From NCBI RefSeq assembly GCF_006346325.1, contig NZ_VDYR01000001.1, forward strand, positions 496,001-560,000: DNA of 64,000 nucleotides, written 5' to 3'. The notes under the pieces were generated by a model. That model searched no databases. It saw only the letters and a program-made list of their open reading frames with translations, and was not told the DNA's origin. Source of the DNA: Sphingomonas japonica (GTDB lineage Bacteria; Pseudomonadota; Alphaproteobacteria; Sphingomonadales; Sphingomonadaceae). Within the stretch, counting starts at the first letter, position 1, and each line of letters starts with the position of its first letter. Positions 50,869 to 60,383 of the stretch are shown here, in pieces. A program made the position numbers and the translations under genes.

Positions 50869-52071
50869 TTACGCGATCGGGCCGGGGGGTGCAACGCCGC
50901 GATGGTCGGCAACGATCTCCGCGAGTGCCAGCGCCGCGCGGGCGACATCCTCGAAGCCGACATAGAGCGGTGTCAGCCCGAAGCGCAGAATGTCGGGATC
51001 GCGAAAGTCGCCGATCACGCCGCGCTCGACCAGAGCCGCCATGATCGCGCAGGCATGGGGATGGCGGAACGCGATATGGCTGCCGCGCTCGGCCGGATCG
51101 CGCGGGGCGATGCATTTGAGGCCGATAGCGTCGCCCGCCGCCGCGAACGCGTCGAACAGCGCCGCGCTCTTGGTCGCGAGCGCCTCGATTGGAACGTCGG
51201 CAATCGCGTCGAGACCGGCCTCGAGCGCGGCCATCGCCAGCATCGGGGGGGTGCCCGCTCGCCAGCGCTCCATGCCGGCGCCTGCTTCATAGGCGTCGGT
51301 GAAAGCGAAGGGCCGGGCATGCCCCATCCAGCCCGATATGGGGTTGGCGAGCTGCGCCTGATGCCGCTCGGCGACATACAGGAACGCGGGAGCACCGGGG
51401 CCGCCGTTGAGGAATTTGTACCCGCAGCCGACCGCCATGTCGGCGCCTGCACCGTTCAGATCGACGGGAATTGCCCCGACGCTGTGGCTGAGGTCCCAAA
51501 GGATGAGCGCGCCTGCGTCGTGTGCACGTCTGGTCCAGGCGGCCATGTCGAACCGCGCGCTGGTCTTGTAGTGGACGTGGCTGAGCAGCACGAGCGCGGT
51601 GCGGTCGTCGATCGCGTCTGCCAGCGCATCGCGCGGAACCGCGCGCAGCGTGCCGCCGGGCACGCATGCCACCGCGCCCTCGGCGATATGCAGGTCGGTC
51701 GGGAAATTGCCCGTTTCGCTTATTACCACGGTCCGCGCCGGATCGCGGCGCAGCGCGGCGACGATCAGCTTGAACAGATTGGCCGAGGTCGAGTCGGTGA
51801 CGATGACCTCATCCGCGTCGGCGCCGATCCACGGCGCGATCTTGCCGCCGATCCGTGCGGGGCTGCCCATCCAGCCCTCGTCCCAGCTGCGGATCAGGCG
51901 TTCGCCCCATTGCCGCTCGACCAGATCGCGATTGGCGGCGAGCGTGGCGCGCGGCAGCGGACCCAGCGAATTGCCGTCGAGATAGATCACGCCATCAGGC
52001 AACACGAAGCGATCGCGCAAAGGACGTAGCGGGTCGGCGGCGTCGCGCGCGCGTGCCTCGTCGAGAGTCAC
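50869..52071 (-). CDS. kynU: Kynureninase KynU
   Basis: PLP enzyme cleaving kynurenine to anthranilate and alanine. [15 protein letters not shown] near the N-terminus, [41 protein letters not shown] and the PLP-lysine motif [16 protein letters not shown] are all present, and GWMGHARPF binds substrate. Length 400 aa. The start is GTG 52071, overlapping the stop of the upstream hydrolase gene. No tryptophan 2,3-dioxygenase is in view, so the rest of the pathway is elsewhere. Confidence 0.94.
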   Translation of the reverse strand: MTLDEARARDAADPLRPLRDRFVLPDGVIYLDGNSLGPLPRATLAANRDLVERQWGERLIRSWDEGWMGSPARIGGKIAPWIGADADEVIVTDSTSANLFKLIVAALRRDPARTVVISETGNFPTDLHIAEGAVACVPGGTLRAVPRDALADAIDDRTALVLLSHVHYKTSARFDMAAWTRRAHDAGALILWDLSHSVGAIPVDLNGAGADMAVGCGYKFLNGGPGAPAFLYVAERHQAQLANPISGWMGHARPFAFTDAYEAGAGMERWRAGTPPMLAMAALEAGLDAIADVPIEALATKSAALFDAFAAAGDAIGLKCIAPRDPAERGSHIAFRHPHACAIMAALVERGVIGDFRDPDILRFGLTPLYVGFEDVARAALALAEIVADHRGVAPPGPIA

Positions 52072-52979
52072 TTGGCGAAGCCCGCGGCGATGCGGCGCTT
52101 GGCCTCTGCCCATGCGGGCGTTTCGGGCGCGATCAGCTCGACATGGCCGGTGTCGGGCACGATGGTCAGCGTCGCACGATCCCCGGCGGCTTTGGCCCTG
52201 GCATCGAAATCGCGCGGCAGCCGCAGCGGAATGATGCGATCGTCGCGCCCGACCACCTGGTCGAACGGCACGCCGACCGGCAGCAGCCGCGTGACCGAGG
52301 TGTCGGCATAGAGGTCGGCGCGGCCGCTTCCGACCAATTGCCCCACGACGTCGGTTCCGCAGCCATTGTCGCTCGCGCCTGCCGTCGCCTCGAGATCGGG
52401 CAATCCGCCCAGGCTGATGACCCGTGCGATTGGCAGGGGATCGGGCGAGCGCAGCGGACTGGAGGCGGGAAGTCGCGCCCGCGCGGCCAGCCACAAGGCG
52501 AGATGCGCGCCGGCGGAATGGCCGACGGCGACCACCTTGCCGGCGTCGAGGCCGAACCGTTTCGCATGCGTCCGGAGCGCATCGGCTGCGGCGGCGGCGT
52601 CGGCGAAGGTGCCGGGATAGCCCCCGCCGGGAATGTCCACCCCGCGATAGTCGATGTTCCAGACTGCGTAGCCGTCGCGCCGCAGATCGTCCGCGATCCA
52701 GTGCATCAGCGTCCGATCGGCGATGCTCGTCGTCCAGCAACCGCCATGCACCATCAGCACGGTGCGATGCGGACCGGGGCCCGACGGCAGCCAGACATCC
52801 ACCTTTTGCGGCGCATCGCTGCCATAGGCGATCGTCGCATCGGGGTCGGGGCGCGCTCGCTCGGTCAGGTCGGGCCAGCTGAGCGGGACGAAGCGCGATG
52901 CGGTGGCCGGGGGCGGCGCCGCCGGTTCGGAACAGGCGCCGGTCAGCAGCAATGCGGCAAGCAGCGGGAAGCGGATCAT
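52068..52979 (-). CDS. Alpha/beta hydrolase lipoprotein, possible kynurenine formamidase
   Basis: Serine hydrolase of 303 aa with a lipoprotein signal (TGAC, lipobox Cys16). The oxyanion/HGG motif is MVHGGCW (about residue 77), the nucleophile elbow GHSAG (about 153), and the His is in PDTGHVELI near the end. HGG-x-W resembles arylformamidases of the alpha/beta type. GTGA coupling to kynU supports N-formylkynurenine as substrate. The export signal is odd for that role, since kynureninase is cytoplasmic; a general esterase is the alternative. Confidence 0.65.
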   Translation of the reverse strand: MIRFPLLAALLLTGACSEPAAPPPATASRFVPLSWPDLTERARPDPDATIAYGSDAPQKVDVWLPSGPGPHRTVLMVHGGCWTTSIADRTLMHWIADDLRRDGYAVWNIDYRGVDIPGGGYPGTFADAAAAADALRTHAKRFGLDAGKVVAVGHSAGAHLALWLAARARLPASSPLRSPDPLPIARVISLGGLPDLEATAGASDNGCGTDVVGQLVGSGRADLYADTSVTRLLPVGVPFDQVVGRDDRIIPLRLPRDFDARAKAAGDRATLTIVPDTGHVELIAPETPAWAEAKRRIAAGFAK

Positions 52980-53026
52980 GCGGGGGTTCCTAGCGCAGCG
53001 CCGCCCGGCTTGCTATCGCCCGCGCA

Positions 53027-55276
53027 ATGGCTACCGACCTCACCGACCCCTTCAACGCGATCGTGGACGCGCCGTTCGATAGCGCGCTGTCCGAACGCTA
53101 CCTCGTCTATGCGATGTCGACGATCACGGCGCGGTCGCTTCCCGACGTCCGCGACGGGCTGAAGCCGGTGCATCGGCGGCTGTTGTGGGCGATGCGGTTG
53201 CTGCGGCTCGATCCGGCGTCGGGGTACAAGAAATGCGCGCGCGTCGTCGGCGACGTCATCGGCAAATATCATCCGCATGGCGACCAGTCGGTCTATGACG
53301 CGATGGTCCGCCTCGCGCAGACCTTCGCCCTGCGCTACCCGCTGGTAGACGGACAGGGCAATTTCGGCAATATCGACGGCGATAACGCTGCCGCCTACCG
53401 GTACACCGAAGCGCGGCTGACCCAGGTCGCGATGGACCTGATGGCCGGGCTGGACGAGGACGCGGTCGAGTATCGGCCGACCTATAATGGCGAGGAGAAC
53501 GAGCCCGAGCTGTTTCCCGGCCTGTTCCCCAATTTGCTCGCCAATGGCGCCTCAGGCATCGCGGTCGGCATGGCGACCAGCATTCCGCCGCACAATGCCG
53601 CCGAGCTGTTCGATGCGGCGATCCTGCTGATCGACCAACCCGGCGCCGACGACGCCGCGATCCTCGGCCATGTGCAGGGCCCTGATTTCCCGACCGGAGG
53701 GATCGTCGTCGACAGCGCCGCGGCGATCGCCGAGACCTATGCCACCGGCCGCGGCGGTTTTCGTGTGCGCGCCCGGTATACGATCGAACGCGAGAAGGGC
53801 GGCGGATGGTCGGCAGTGGTCACCGAAATCCCGTATGGCGTGCAGAAGGGCAAGCTGATCGAGGCGATCGCGGCGCTGGTCAACGAGCGCAAATTCCCGA
53901 TCCTCGCTGATGTCCGCGACGAATCGGATGCCGACATCCGCATCGTCCTCGAACCGCGCAGCCGCACGGTCGATGCCGGCACGCTGATGGACGGATTGTT
54001 CCGGCTGACCGACCTGGAAACGCGGTTCTCGCTCAACCTCAACGTGCTCGACGCCACGCGGACGCCGCGGGTGATGTCGCTGCGCGAGGCACTGGCGGCA
54101 TGGATCCAGCACCAGTTCGTGGTGCTCAAGCGCCGCACCCAGCACCGGCTCGACAAGATCGTTGACCGCATCGAGCTGCTCGACGGCTATATCGTCGCCT
54201 ATCTCAACCTCGACCGGGTGATCGCGATCATCCGCGCCGAAGACGAACCCAAGCCAGTGCTCATCGCAGAGTTCGCGCTGACCGACCGCCAGGCCGAGGC
54301 GATCCTCAACATGCGACTGCGAAGCTTGCGCAAGCTGGAGGAGATGGAATTGCGCCGCGAACGCGATGCATTGGAGAAGGAGCAGGCGGACCTCACCGCG
54401 CTGCTCGGTTCCGATGCGCGCCAGCGCACGCGGCTGAAGCGCGACCTGGCCAAGCTGCGCGAGCGCTACGGGCCCGAGACGCTGCTCGGCAAGCGGCGCA
54501 CGCTGATCGAGGAGGCGGCGCCGGCGCGCGACATTCCGCTCGAGGCGATGATCGAGCGCGAGCCGATCACCGTCATCCTGTCGCAGCGCGGCTGGATCCG
54601 AGCCATGAAGGGGCATGTCGATCTGGCGTCGGCCGATACGCTCAAGTTCAAGGAAGGCGACGGGCCGCGCTTCGCCTTTCATGCGCAGACCACCGACAAG
54701 CTGCTGCTGGCGACCGCGGCGGGCCGCTTCTACACGCTGGGCGGCGACCGCCTGCCCGGCGGACGCGGGTTCGGCGAGCCGGTGCGATCGATGATCGACC
54801 TCGACCACGATGCCGCGATCGTCGCGCTGCTGGGCGCTGGGGCATCCGAGCGCATGCTGATCGCCGCCAGCGACGGGCGCGGCTTCATCGTGCGCAGCGC
54901 CGATGTCGTCGCCGAAACGCGCAAGGGCAAGACGGTGATGACGCCGCGGCCCGGCGCGACGCTGGTGGTCGTGCGGCCGATCGCTGCGGAGGACGATTAT
55001 GTCGCGGCGGTCGGCGACAACCGCAAGCTCGTCGCGTTTCCGCTCAGCGAGCTGCCCGAAATGACTCGCGGGCAGGGGGTTCAGATCCAGCGCTTTCGTG
55101 ATGGCGGGCTGTCCGATGCGCGCACGCTGCGCTTCGCCGACGGCCTCAGCTGGACGATGGCGGGCGCGGAAGGCCGTGTGCGGACCGAAAGCGACCTGGC
55201 ACCGTGGCGTGCGGCGCGCGGCGCTGCGGGCCGGATGCCTCCGATAGGCTTCCCGCGCGATAACCGATTCAAATAG
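53027..55276 (+). CDS. parC: DNA topoisomerase IV subunit A ParC
   Basis: Breaks and rejoins DNA to unlink daughter chromosomes, with ParE. The breakage-reunion domain starts at once: [52 protein letters not shown] and the catalytic tyrosine Tyr126 in [11 protein letters not shown]. The C-terminal domain has the shorter pinwheel of ParC rather than the GyrA box set. Length 749 aa. ATG 53027. It is divergent from the hydrolase gene with a 47-nt gap. Confidence 0.94.
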   Translation: MATDLTDPFNAIVDAPFDSALSERYLVYAMSTITARSLPDVRDGLKPVHRRLLWAMRLLRLDPASGYKKCARVVGDVIGKYHPHGDQSVYDAMVRLAQTFALRYPLVDGQGNFGNIDGDNAAAYRYTEARLTQVAMDLMAGLDEDAVEYRPTYNGEENEPELFPGLFPNLLANGASGIAVGMATSIPPHNAAELFDAAILLIDQPGADDAAILGHVQGPDFPTGGIVVDSAAAIAETYATGRGGFRVRARYTIEREKGGGWSAVVTEIPYGVQKGKLIEAIAALVNERKFPILADVRDESDADIRIVLEPRSRTVDAGTLMDGLFRLTDLETRFSLNLNVLDATRTPRVMSLREALAAWIQHQFVVLKRRTQHRLDKIVDRIELLDGYIVAYLNLDRVIAIIRAEDEPKPVLIAEFALTDRQAEAILNMRLRSLRKLEEMELRRERDALEKEQADLTALLGSDARQRTRLKRDLAKLRERYGPETLLGKRRTLIEEAAPARDIPLEAMIEREPITVILSQRGWIRAMKGHVDLASADTLKFKEGDGPRFAFHAQTTDKLLLATAAGRFYTLGGDRLPGGRGFGEPVRSMIDLDHDAAIVALLGAGASERMLIAASDGRGFIVRSADVVAETRKGKTVMTPRPGATLVVVRPIAAEDDYVAAVGDNRKLVAFPLSELPEMTRGQGVQIQRFRDGGLSDARTLRFADGLSWTMAGAEGRVRTESDLAPWRAARGAAGRMPPIGFPRDNRFK

Positions 55277-55338
55277 GCGCTGCGCCGCACATGACGCTTC
55301 ACGCGGCTTTAAGGAAATCGCTCTAGCGCCGTTTGCAA

Positions 55339-57048
55339 ATGGTGTTGCAATCGCCCGCTGCCGCAACGGCCGAGCGTCCGCACGACGCGGAGGGCGATGC
55401 GATTGCTTTCGGGCCGGGCGGATCGGCGTTGCTGCTCAACCTGCTGCCCATACCCGCTGTCATTGCGGTGCTTCGCGACGGCGAGATCGTGTTCGAGGCG
55501 ATCAACCAGAATTTCCGCCGCGCCGGCCTGGGCAGCGTTGCCGGACAGTCGCCTTTGGTGGCGGCGCACGGCCCGCTCGTCACCGAATTCCTGATGTCGC
55601 GCCGCCGCGAATGCGAATTTGACTGGCAATTGGGAGAAGCAGTCGATGCCCGCCATTTTCGCGTGAAGCTGGCCCGGCGGGTCACCGACAGCAATCCGCA
55701 TCGCGCGCTGATCTCGCTGGTGGATCACACTGCCGAGGCACGCACCGGCGAGAGCCTGCGCCGCGAGATGATGACCGACAGCCTGACCGGGCTGCTCAAC
55801 CGGCCGGGCTTTTCGGAGCTGCTGGAGACGACCATCACGCCCGAATGCTGCGCACAGCATGCGGTGCTGGTGGTCAATCTCGATCGCTTCAGCCGGGTCA
55901 ATGCGTGCCTCGGGTCGCTGTCTGGCGACGAGCTGCTCATTTCGGTGGCGCGGCGGATGAAGGGCGCGCTGCGAGCGCACGACCGGCTGGCGCGCACCGG
56001 CGGCGACGAGTTCGCGATCCTGATGACGGTCGAGGACGGGATCGGCGATGTGCTCGAGGTCGCCAAGCGGATCGAGGGCGCGCTTGCCAGTCCGTTTCGC
56101 CTGTCCGATTTCGAAATCCGCGTCGAATGCTCGATCGGGGTGGCGCTGGGGTCGCAGGACATCGCCGATGCCGAGGACCTGATCCGCCACGCCCAGTTCT
56201 CGGTCAAGCGCGCCAAGGCGACCGGGCGCACCGAAACCTATCAAAGCCGCACCTTCGACCTCGCACGGCGCCAGTTCAGCATCGAGACCGAGCTGCGCCA
56301 GGCGATCGAAAGCGGCGCGATGCGGCTGCATTTCCAGCCAATCAGCGATCTGGCATCGGGCAGGATCGTCTCGTTCGAGGCGCTGGCGCGCTGGAAGAAC
56401 CTGCGCGGCGTCGAACTGTCGCCGGTGGACTTCATTCCCGTCGCCGAGGAATCGGGGCTGATCGTGCCGCTCGGGCGCTGGGCGATGCACGAGGCGGCAC
56501 GCGTTCTGGCCGAGTGGGACCAGAAGGCGGGCGGATGCTGCGACGTGTCGGTGTCGGTCAATCTGTCGGCGATCCAGCTGCAGCGCGATCACGTCGCCGG
56601 AATGGTCCGCGAGGCGCTCGACACCTATGACCTGACCGGCGACCGGCTGACGCTGGAATTGACCGAGAGCGCGATCGTCACCGATCCCGATCGCATCGCG
56701 CAGACCATGCGGGCGCTCAAGGATCTGGGCACGCGGCTGGCGATGGATGACTTCGGCACCGGCTATTCGAACCTCGCCTATCTGCAGAAGCTGCCGATCG
56801 ACGTGCTCAAGATCGACCGCAGCTTCATCTCGGGGCTGCTCAGCGATCGCGACAAGGTGGCGATCGTGCGCGCGGTGCTCAGCCTTGCCTCGGCGCTGGG
56901 CATGGAAACGACGGCGGAGGGCATCGAAACCAACGAACTGGCGCAGACGCTGGCGGCGCTGGGCTGTACCTATGGGCAAGGCTATCTCTATGCCCGTCCG
57001 CTACCCGCCGACCAGGCCTATACGCTGCTGTCCGCCTCGCGGACCTGA
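55339..57048 (+). CDS. GGDEF-EAL cyclic-di-GMP protein
   Basis: Cytoplasmic signalling protein with a PAS-like N-terminus (about residues 25-130), a diguanylate cyclase domain (about 145-310) and a phosphodiesterase domain (about 325-560). The cyclase active site RTGGDEFAIL is intact, as are MTDSLTGLLNR and the EAL motif SFEALARWKN. DDFGTGYSNLAYL, LKIDRSFI and ETTAEGIET complete the EAL core. Both activities could therefore be real. ATG 55339 is preferred to a TTG six bases earlier. The last 31 nt overlap the convergent CCA-enzyme gene. Confidence 0.9.
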   Translation: MVLQSPAAATAERPHDAEGDAIAFGPGGSALLLNLLPIPAVIAVLRDGEIVFEAINQNFRRAGLGSVAGQSPLVAAHGPLVTEFLMSRRRECEFDWQLGEAVDARHFRVKLARRVTDSNPHRALISLVDHTAEARTGESLRREMMTDSLTGLLNRPGFSELLETTITPECCAQHAVLVVNLDRFSRVNACLGSLSGDELLISVARRMKGALRAHDRLARTGGDEFAILMTVEDGIGDVLEVAKRIEGALASPFRLSDFEIRVECSIGVALGSQDIADAEDLIRHAQFSVKRAKATGRTETYQSRTFDLARRQFSIETELRQAIESGAMRLHFQPISDLASGRIVSFEALARWKNLRGVELSPVDFIPVAEESGLIVPLGRWAMHEAARVLAEWDQKAGGCCDVSVSVNLSAIQLQRDHVAGMVREALDTYDLTGDRLTLELTESAIVTDPDRIAQTMRALKDLGTRLAMDDFGTGYSNLAYLQKLPIDVLKIDRSFISGLLSDRDKVAIVRAVLSLASALGMETTAEGIETNELAQTLAALGCTYGQGYLYARPLPADQAYTLLSASRT

Positions 57049-58202
57049 GCATCGGCGATCTGTCCGACGCGGTCGGCATTCGGAAACCCTTCGGCGATCC
57101 ATTGCTCCTCGATCGCGCGCAACAGATGCGCGACCTGTGGCCCGGCCTTGATCCCGCGCGCTACCAACGCGCCGCCGGTGAGCGGCAGCGTCGGCGGCGT
57201 CCAGTGCGCCAGCGCGCGGACGTCGCCGGTGCGATCCGCCTGTGCGAGCAACAGCCGGTCGGTCGCTGCCTCCGGTCCGATGCGATAGGCCAGCGCCCGT
57301 GGCTCCGCATCGAGCGGCCGCGCCGCCGAGATCAGCCGCTTGCGCTGCAGCTTCGACAGTTTGAGGCGGGCGCCGACCGATTCGGCGACATCGGGATCGC
57401 CCGGCAGCAGCGCGGCCAGGCGCCGGATCGCATCGGGCGCGATCGCGCTCGTCGCTTCGCGCCCGGCCAACCGCGCAAGCGCGTCGACGCCGGCGATCTC
57501 AGGCAGCACCGGGCGCAGGATCCCGCGCTCGATCATTACGGCGACGACGTGCACCGCATGCCGCGCCACCAGCAGCTTGAGCAACTCATCGGCGATCCGC
57601 TCGCGCGACAGGGCCATCAGGTCGTTTGCGCGCGCGGTACAGGCGTCGAGCCCGGCGGGATCCGGGGCATCGCCGAACCGCGCAAGAAAGCGGAAGAAGC
57701 GCAGGATTCGCAGATGGTCCTCGGCGATGCGTCGATACGGATCGCCGATGAAGCGCACGCGCCGGGCGGCAAGATCGTCGAGACCGCCGAAATAGTCGAA
57801 AACCTCTCCCGAAATCGGGTCGGCATAGAGCGCGTTGATCGTGAAATCGCGGCGGGCGGCGTCGGCGCGCCAGTCGTCGGTGAAGGCCACCTGCGCATGG
57901 CGCCCGTCGGTCGCGACATCGCGGCGCAGCGTCGTCACCTCGACCGGACCCTCTGGCAGCACTGCGGTGACCGTGCCGTGCGCGATGCCGGTCGGCACCG
58001 TCTTGATCCCGGCCTCGGTCGCCAGCTCGACGACGCGCTGCGGCGGGTGCGGCGTGGCGATGTCGATGTCGGACACCGGGCTGCCGAGCAGGGTATCGCG
58101 CACCGCGCCGCCGACGAACCTCGCGGCCCCCAGCGCGCCAATCAGCGCATCGAGCCCCGGCCGCCTGCGCCAGGGTACATCGGGAAGCGTCACGCGCTCC
58201 AT
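57018..58202 (-). CDS. CCA-adding enzyme / poly(A) polymerase family nucleotidyltransferase
   Basis: Class II nucleotidyltransferase acting on tRNA 3' ends. The catalytic motif FVGGAVRDTLLGSPVSDIDIAT (about residues 29-50) has the Gly-Gly and Asp-x-Asp pair; DFTINALYADPISGEVFDYFGGLDDL and IAEDHLRILRFFRFLARFG are the family's motifs B/C. Length 394 aa. ATG 58202 lies 13 nt inside the NUDIX gene, giving coupling. The alphaproteobacterial short form is normal. Confidence 0.9.
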   Translation of the reverse strand: MERVTLPDVPWRRRPGLDALIGALGAARFVGGAVRDTLLGSPVSDIDIATPHPPQRVVELATEAGIKTVPTGIAHGTVTAVLPEGPVEVTTLRRDVATDGRHAQVAFTDDWRADAARRDFTINALYADPISGEVFDYFGGLDDLAARRVRFIGDPYRRIAEDHLRILRFFRFLARFGDAPDPAGLDACTARANDLMALSRERIADELLKLLVARHAVHVVAVMIERGILRPVLPEIAGVDALARLAGREATSAIAPDAIRRLAALLPGDPDVAESVGARLKLSKLQRKRLISAARPLDAEPRALAYRIGPEAATDRLLLAQADRTGDVRALAHWTPPTLPLTGGALVARGIKAGPQVAHLLRAIEEQWIAEGFPNADRVGQIADAQVREADSSV

Positions 58203-58786
58203 CGCAGCCGCTGCGATAGGTTGATCAGCATTGCCGCGGTCGCACCCCAGACGCGGCGCTGTTGCCAGAAGATCTCGAAATAATGCCGCTCGCGGCCCTG
58301 CCACTCGATGCTCCCCTGGAGATGGTTGGCGGGATCGAGCAGGTGGTCGAGCGGAATCTCGAAGACGTCGCCGACTTCGCCGGGCTGCGGCGTGAACGGC
58401 AGGTCGGGTGCGATCACGCCGACCACGGGGGTGACCTCGAAGCCACTGACGGTACGATAGCGGTCGGTCGGGCCGATGATTGTGACGGCGGACGGCGGCA
58501 GCGCGATCTCCTCCTCGGCCTCGCGCAACGCGGCCGCCACGACATCGGTGTCGCCGGGATCGACCCGCCCGCCGGGAAAGGCGATCTGGCCGGCATGGCT
58601 GCGCAATTCCTGCGTTCGCTGGGTCAGGATCACGCCCGGCCGCGCACGGTCGGTGATCGCGATCAGCACGGCAGCGGGTGCCAGCGACGCCGGGTCGCCC
58701 CATTCGTCGCCGTCGCCGATCAGCAGCACCGGCGCATGCTCGTGCTGCGCGCCCAGCGCCGTGCGCAACCGATCGGCAAGCGTCAC
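58190..58786 (-). CDS. NUDIX hydrolase (CoA pyrophosphatase-like)
   Basis: Hydrolyses nucleoside-diphosphate derivatives, probably coenzyme A. The NUDIX box is GGRVDPGDTDVVAAALREAEEEI (about residues 77-99), preceded by ELRSHAGQIAFPGG, which is the NudL-specific context. Length is 198 aa from GTG 58786, which overlaps the upstream stop (GTGA); the longer frame would lie inside the neighbour. It is in a four-gene minus-strand set with GNAT, DUF1285 and CCA genes. Confidence 0.88.
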   Translation of the reverse strand: MTLADRLRTALGAQHEHAPVLLIGDGDEWGDPASLAPAAVLIAITDRARPGVILTQRTQELRSHAGQIAFPGGRVDPGDTDVVAAALREAEEEIALPPSAVTIIGPTDRYRTVSGFEVTPVVGVIAPDLPFTPQPGEVGDVFEIPLDHLLDPANHLQGSIEWQGRERHYFEIFWQQRRVWGATAAMLINLSQRLRWSA

Positions 58787-59340
58787 GCCGCGTCCATCGC
58801 GAAAAAGACGCCGTTGCTCCACACCCCCGGCCGGTCGGCGCCGAGCGCGCGTTCGGCGAGTTCGTAATAGACCGGGCGCGCGATGAGCGCATCGAGCCCG
58901 CCGCGGACATGGAGATAGGGGCGCGGCCCATCCTCGCCGCTGTCGAAGCGCAGCGCATTGTCGGGCCCGGCAGTGACGAGGTCGCCCGTGTTGAGGCGAA
59001 AGGCGAGGCGGGCATCGCGACCGCTCCCTTCCGCCTTCATCTCGACCGCCACGAACGGCGCGTCGTCGACCGCGATCGACAGCTTCTCGACCGGCGTCAC
59101 TAGTACGAACGACCCGTCGGCCTCACGGCGCAAGATCGTCGAGAACAGCCGGACCATCGCCGGGCGCGTGATCGGCGACCCCTGATGATACCAGGTCCCG
59201 TCGCTGGCGATGCGCATCTCGCTGTCGCCGCAATGCTCGGGGTTCCATTGCGCGACCGGGGGAAGTCGCGCTTCCTCGGCAAGCGCCGCGATCGCGGCCA
59301 GCGAGAGGTCGGCAAGGTCGGGCAGGGGAGGCATCGGCAT
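58783..59340 (-). CDS. DUF1285 domain protein
   Basis: Conserved proteobacterial protein of unknown function, 185 aa, soluble, without signal peptide. Typical stretches are QWNPEHCGDSEMRIASDGTW, GSPITRPAMVRLFSTILRRE and GSFVLVTPVEKLSIAVDDAPF. ATG 59340. It is followed by GTGA coupling to the NUDIX gene, an arrangement common in alphaproteobacteria. Confidence 0.85.
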   Translation of the reverse strand: MPMPPLPDLADLSLAAIAALAEEARLPPVAQWNPEHCGDSEMRIASDGTWYHQGSPITRPAMVRLFSTILRREADGSFVLVTPVEKLSIAVDDAPFVAVEMKAEGSGRDARLAFRLNTGDLVTAGPDNALRFDSGEDGPRPYLHVRGGLDALIARPVYYELAERALGADRPGVWSNGVFFAMDAA

Positions 59341-59377
59341 CCCGCCCCGTTAGGCGAGAGCACCCGCGCCGGGCAAG

Positions 59378-59905
59378 TCAGGCGAGCGCCGGCACCCGGG
59401 GTACGACGATCCCGGCGCCCGTCGGCACCATCCCGCGCGCGAGCAGGCGGCGCCGCTCGAACGGGCCGGGTAGCCGCCAATCGCGCGTTGGCGAATCGGA
59501 GAAGCCGAAGAAGCGCGCATAATATTCGGGGTCCCCGACCAGCATCTGCGCCTGCGCTCCCGCCAGCGCCGATCGATCGGCCATCGCCAGCGCATGGTGC
59601 GTCAGGCGCTGGCCGAGACCTGCGAGCTGGCGCGCAGGATCGACCGCGATCGGGCCGACCATCACCATCGGCACCTGTTCGCCCGCATCGAGGTGCAACG
59701 CCACCGGCCAGCATTGGATCGTCGCTGCCAGATGCCCGCCATCGCCGATCGCCGCGAAGCTGAGCGATGCGATCGGTGCCAGCCCCTCGCGGACGCGATA
59801 GGCGGTCTTGGCAAGCCGGTCGGTGCCGAACGCACGGTCGAGCAGCGCCTCGACCGCATCGGCATCGACATCGGCAATCGGCACCAGCGGCAACATCGCT
59901 TCCAT
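59378..59905 (-). CDS. GNAT family N-acetyltransferase
   Basis: Acetyl-CoA-dependent transferase of unknown substrate. The fold is visible as FGTDRLAKTAYRVREGL, VGPIAVDPARQLAGLGQRLTHHAL (acetyl-CoA loop, about residues 86-110) and GDPEYYARFFGFSDSP. Length is 175 aa if ATG 59905 is used; ATG 59923 is a close alternative. It precedes DUF1285 by 37 nt. The family assignment is good, the substrate is not. Confidence 0.8.
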   Translation of the reverse strand: MEAMLPLVPIADVDADAVEALLDRAFGTDRLAKTAYRVREGLAPIASLSFAAIGDGGHLAATIQCWPVALHLDAGEQVPMVMVGPIAVDPARQLAGLGQRLTHHALAMADRSALAGAQAQMLVGDPEYYARFFGFSDSPTRDWRLPGPFERRRLLARGMVPTGAGIVVPRVPALA

Positions 59906-59996
59906 CCTCGCGCGGGTCGGCATAAGTCGGGCGCCGCATAGAGCGATTGGAGCGTGACGCAATGCTGAACTTGGGGCCAACCCCTGGAATTCGCGA

Positions 59997-60383
59997 GTGA
60001 GCGCGGCACCCCCGCTTCGCGATACGCTGCTGCTCGAGGTGCGCGACCTGGAGGTGCAGGTCTTGACCGGCGTCTATTCCGAGGAGACGCACCTGCCGCA
60101 GCCGCTGCGGATCTCGATCACTGCCGACCTGGACATCCCAGAGCATTTCGATCCGGATACGCCGCTGGATGCGTCGAAATCCTATCTCGACCTCAAGGCG
60201 GCGGCGACGGGATTGCCGCGCGGGGTGCATTTCACGCTGATCGAGGCGGTCGCCGAGCACATCGCCGATACCCTGTTCATCGGCGACGATCGCGTCCGGT
60301 CGGTCACGGTGCACATCGTCAAGCTGGCGATTGCCGAGCATGGCGAAGCGATCGGCATCACCATGACCCGGCATCGCCGGTGA
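59997..60383 (+). CDS. folB: Dihydroneopterin aldolase FolB
   Basis: Cleaves dihydroneopterin to hydroxymethyl-dihydropterin in folate synthesis. VRDLEVQVLTGVYSEETHLPQPLRI at the N-terminus matches the family's opening strand; DASKSYLDLKAAAT and TLIEAVAEHIADTL follow in order. Length 128 aa from GTG 59997. The following reductase overlaps by GTGA. Confidence 0.88.
   Translation: MSAAPPLRDTLLLEVRDLEVQVLTGVYSEETHLPQPLRISITADLDIPEHFDPDTPLDASKSYLDLKAAATGLPRGVHFTLIEAVAEHIADTLFIGDDRVRSVTVHIVKLAIAEHGEAIGITMTRHRR

Noticed and set aside
53281..53330. Quinolone-resistance change in ParC (Gln87 at the usual Ser position)
   Set aside because: HGDQSVYD may simply be the normal residue in this group; without an alignment no resistance claim is supportable.
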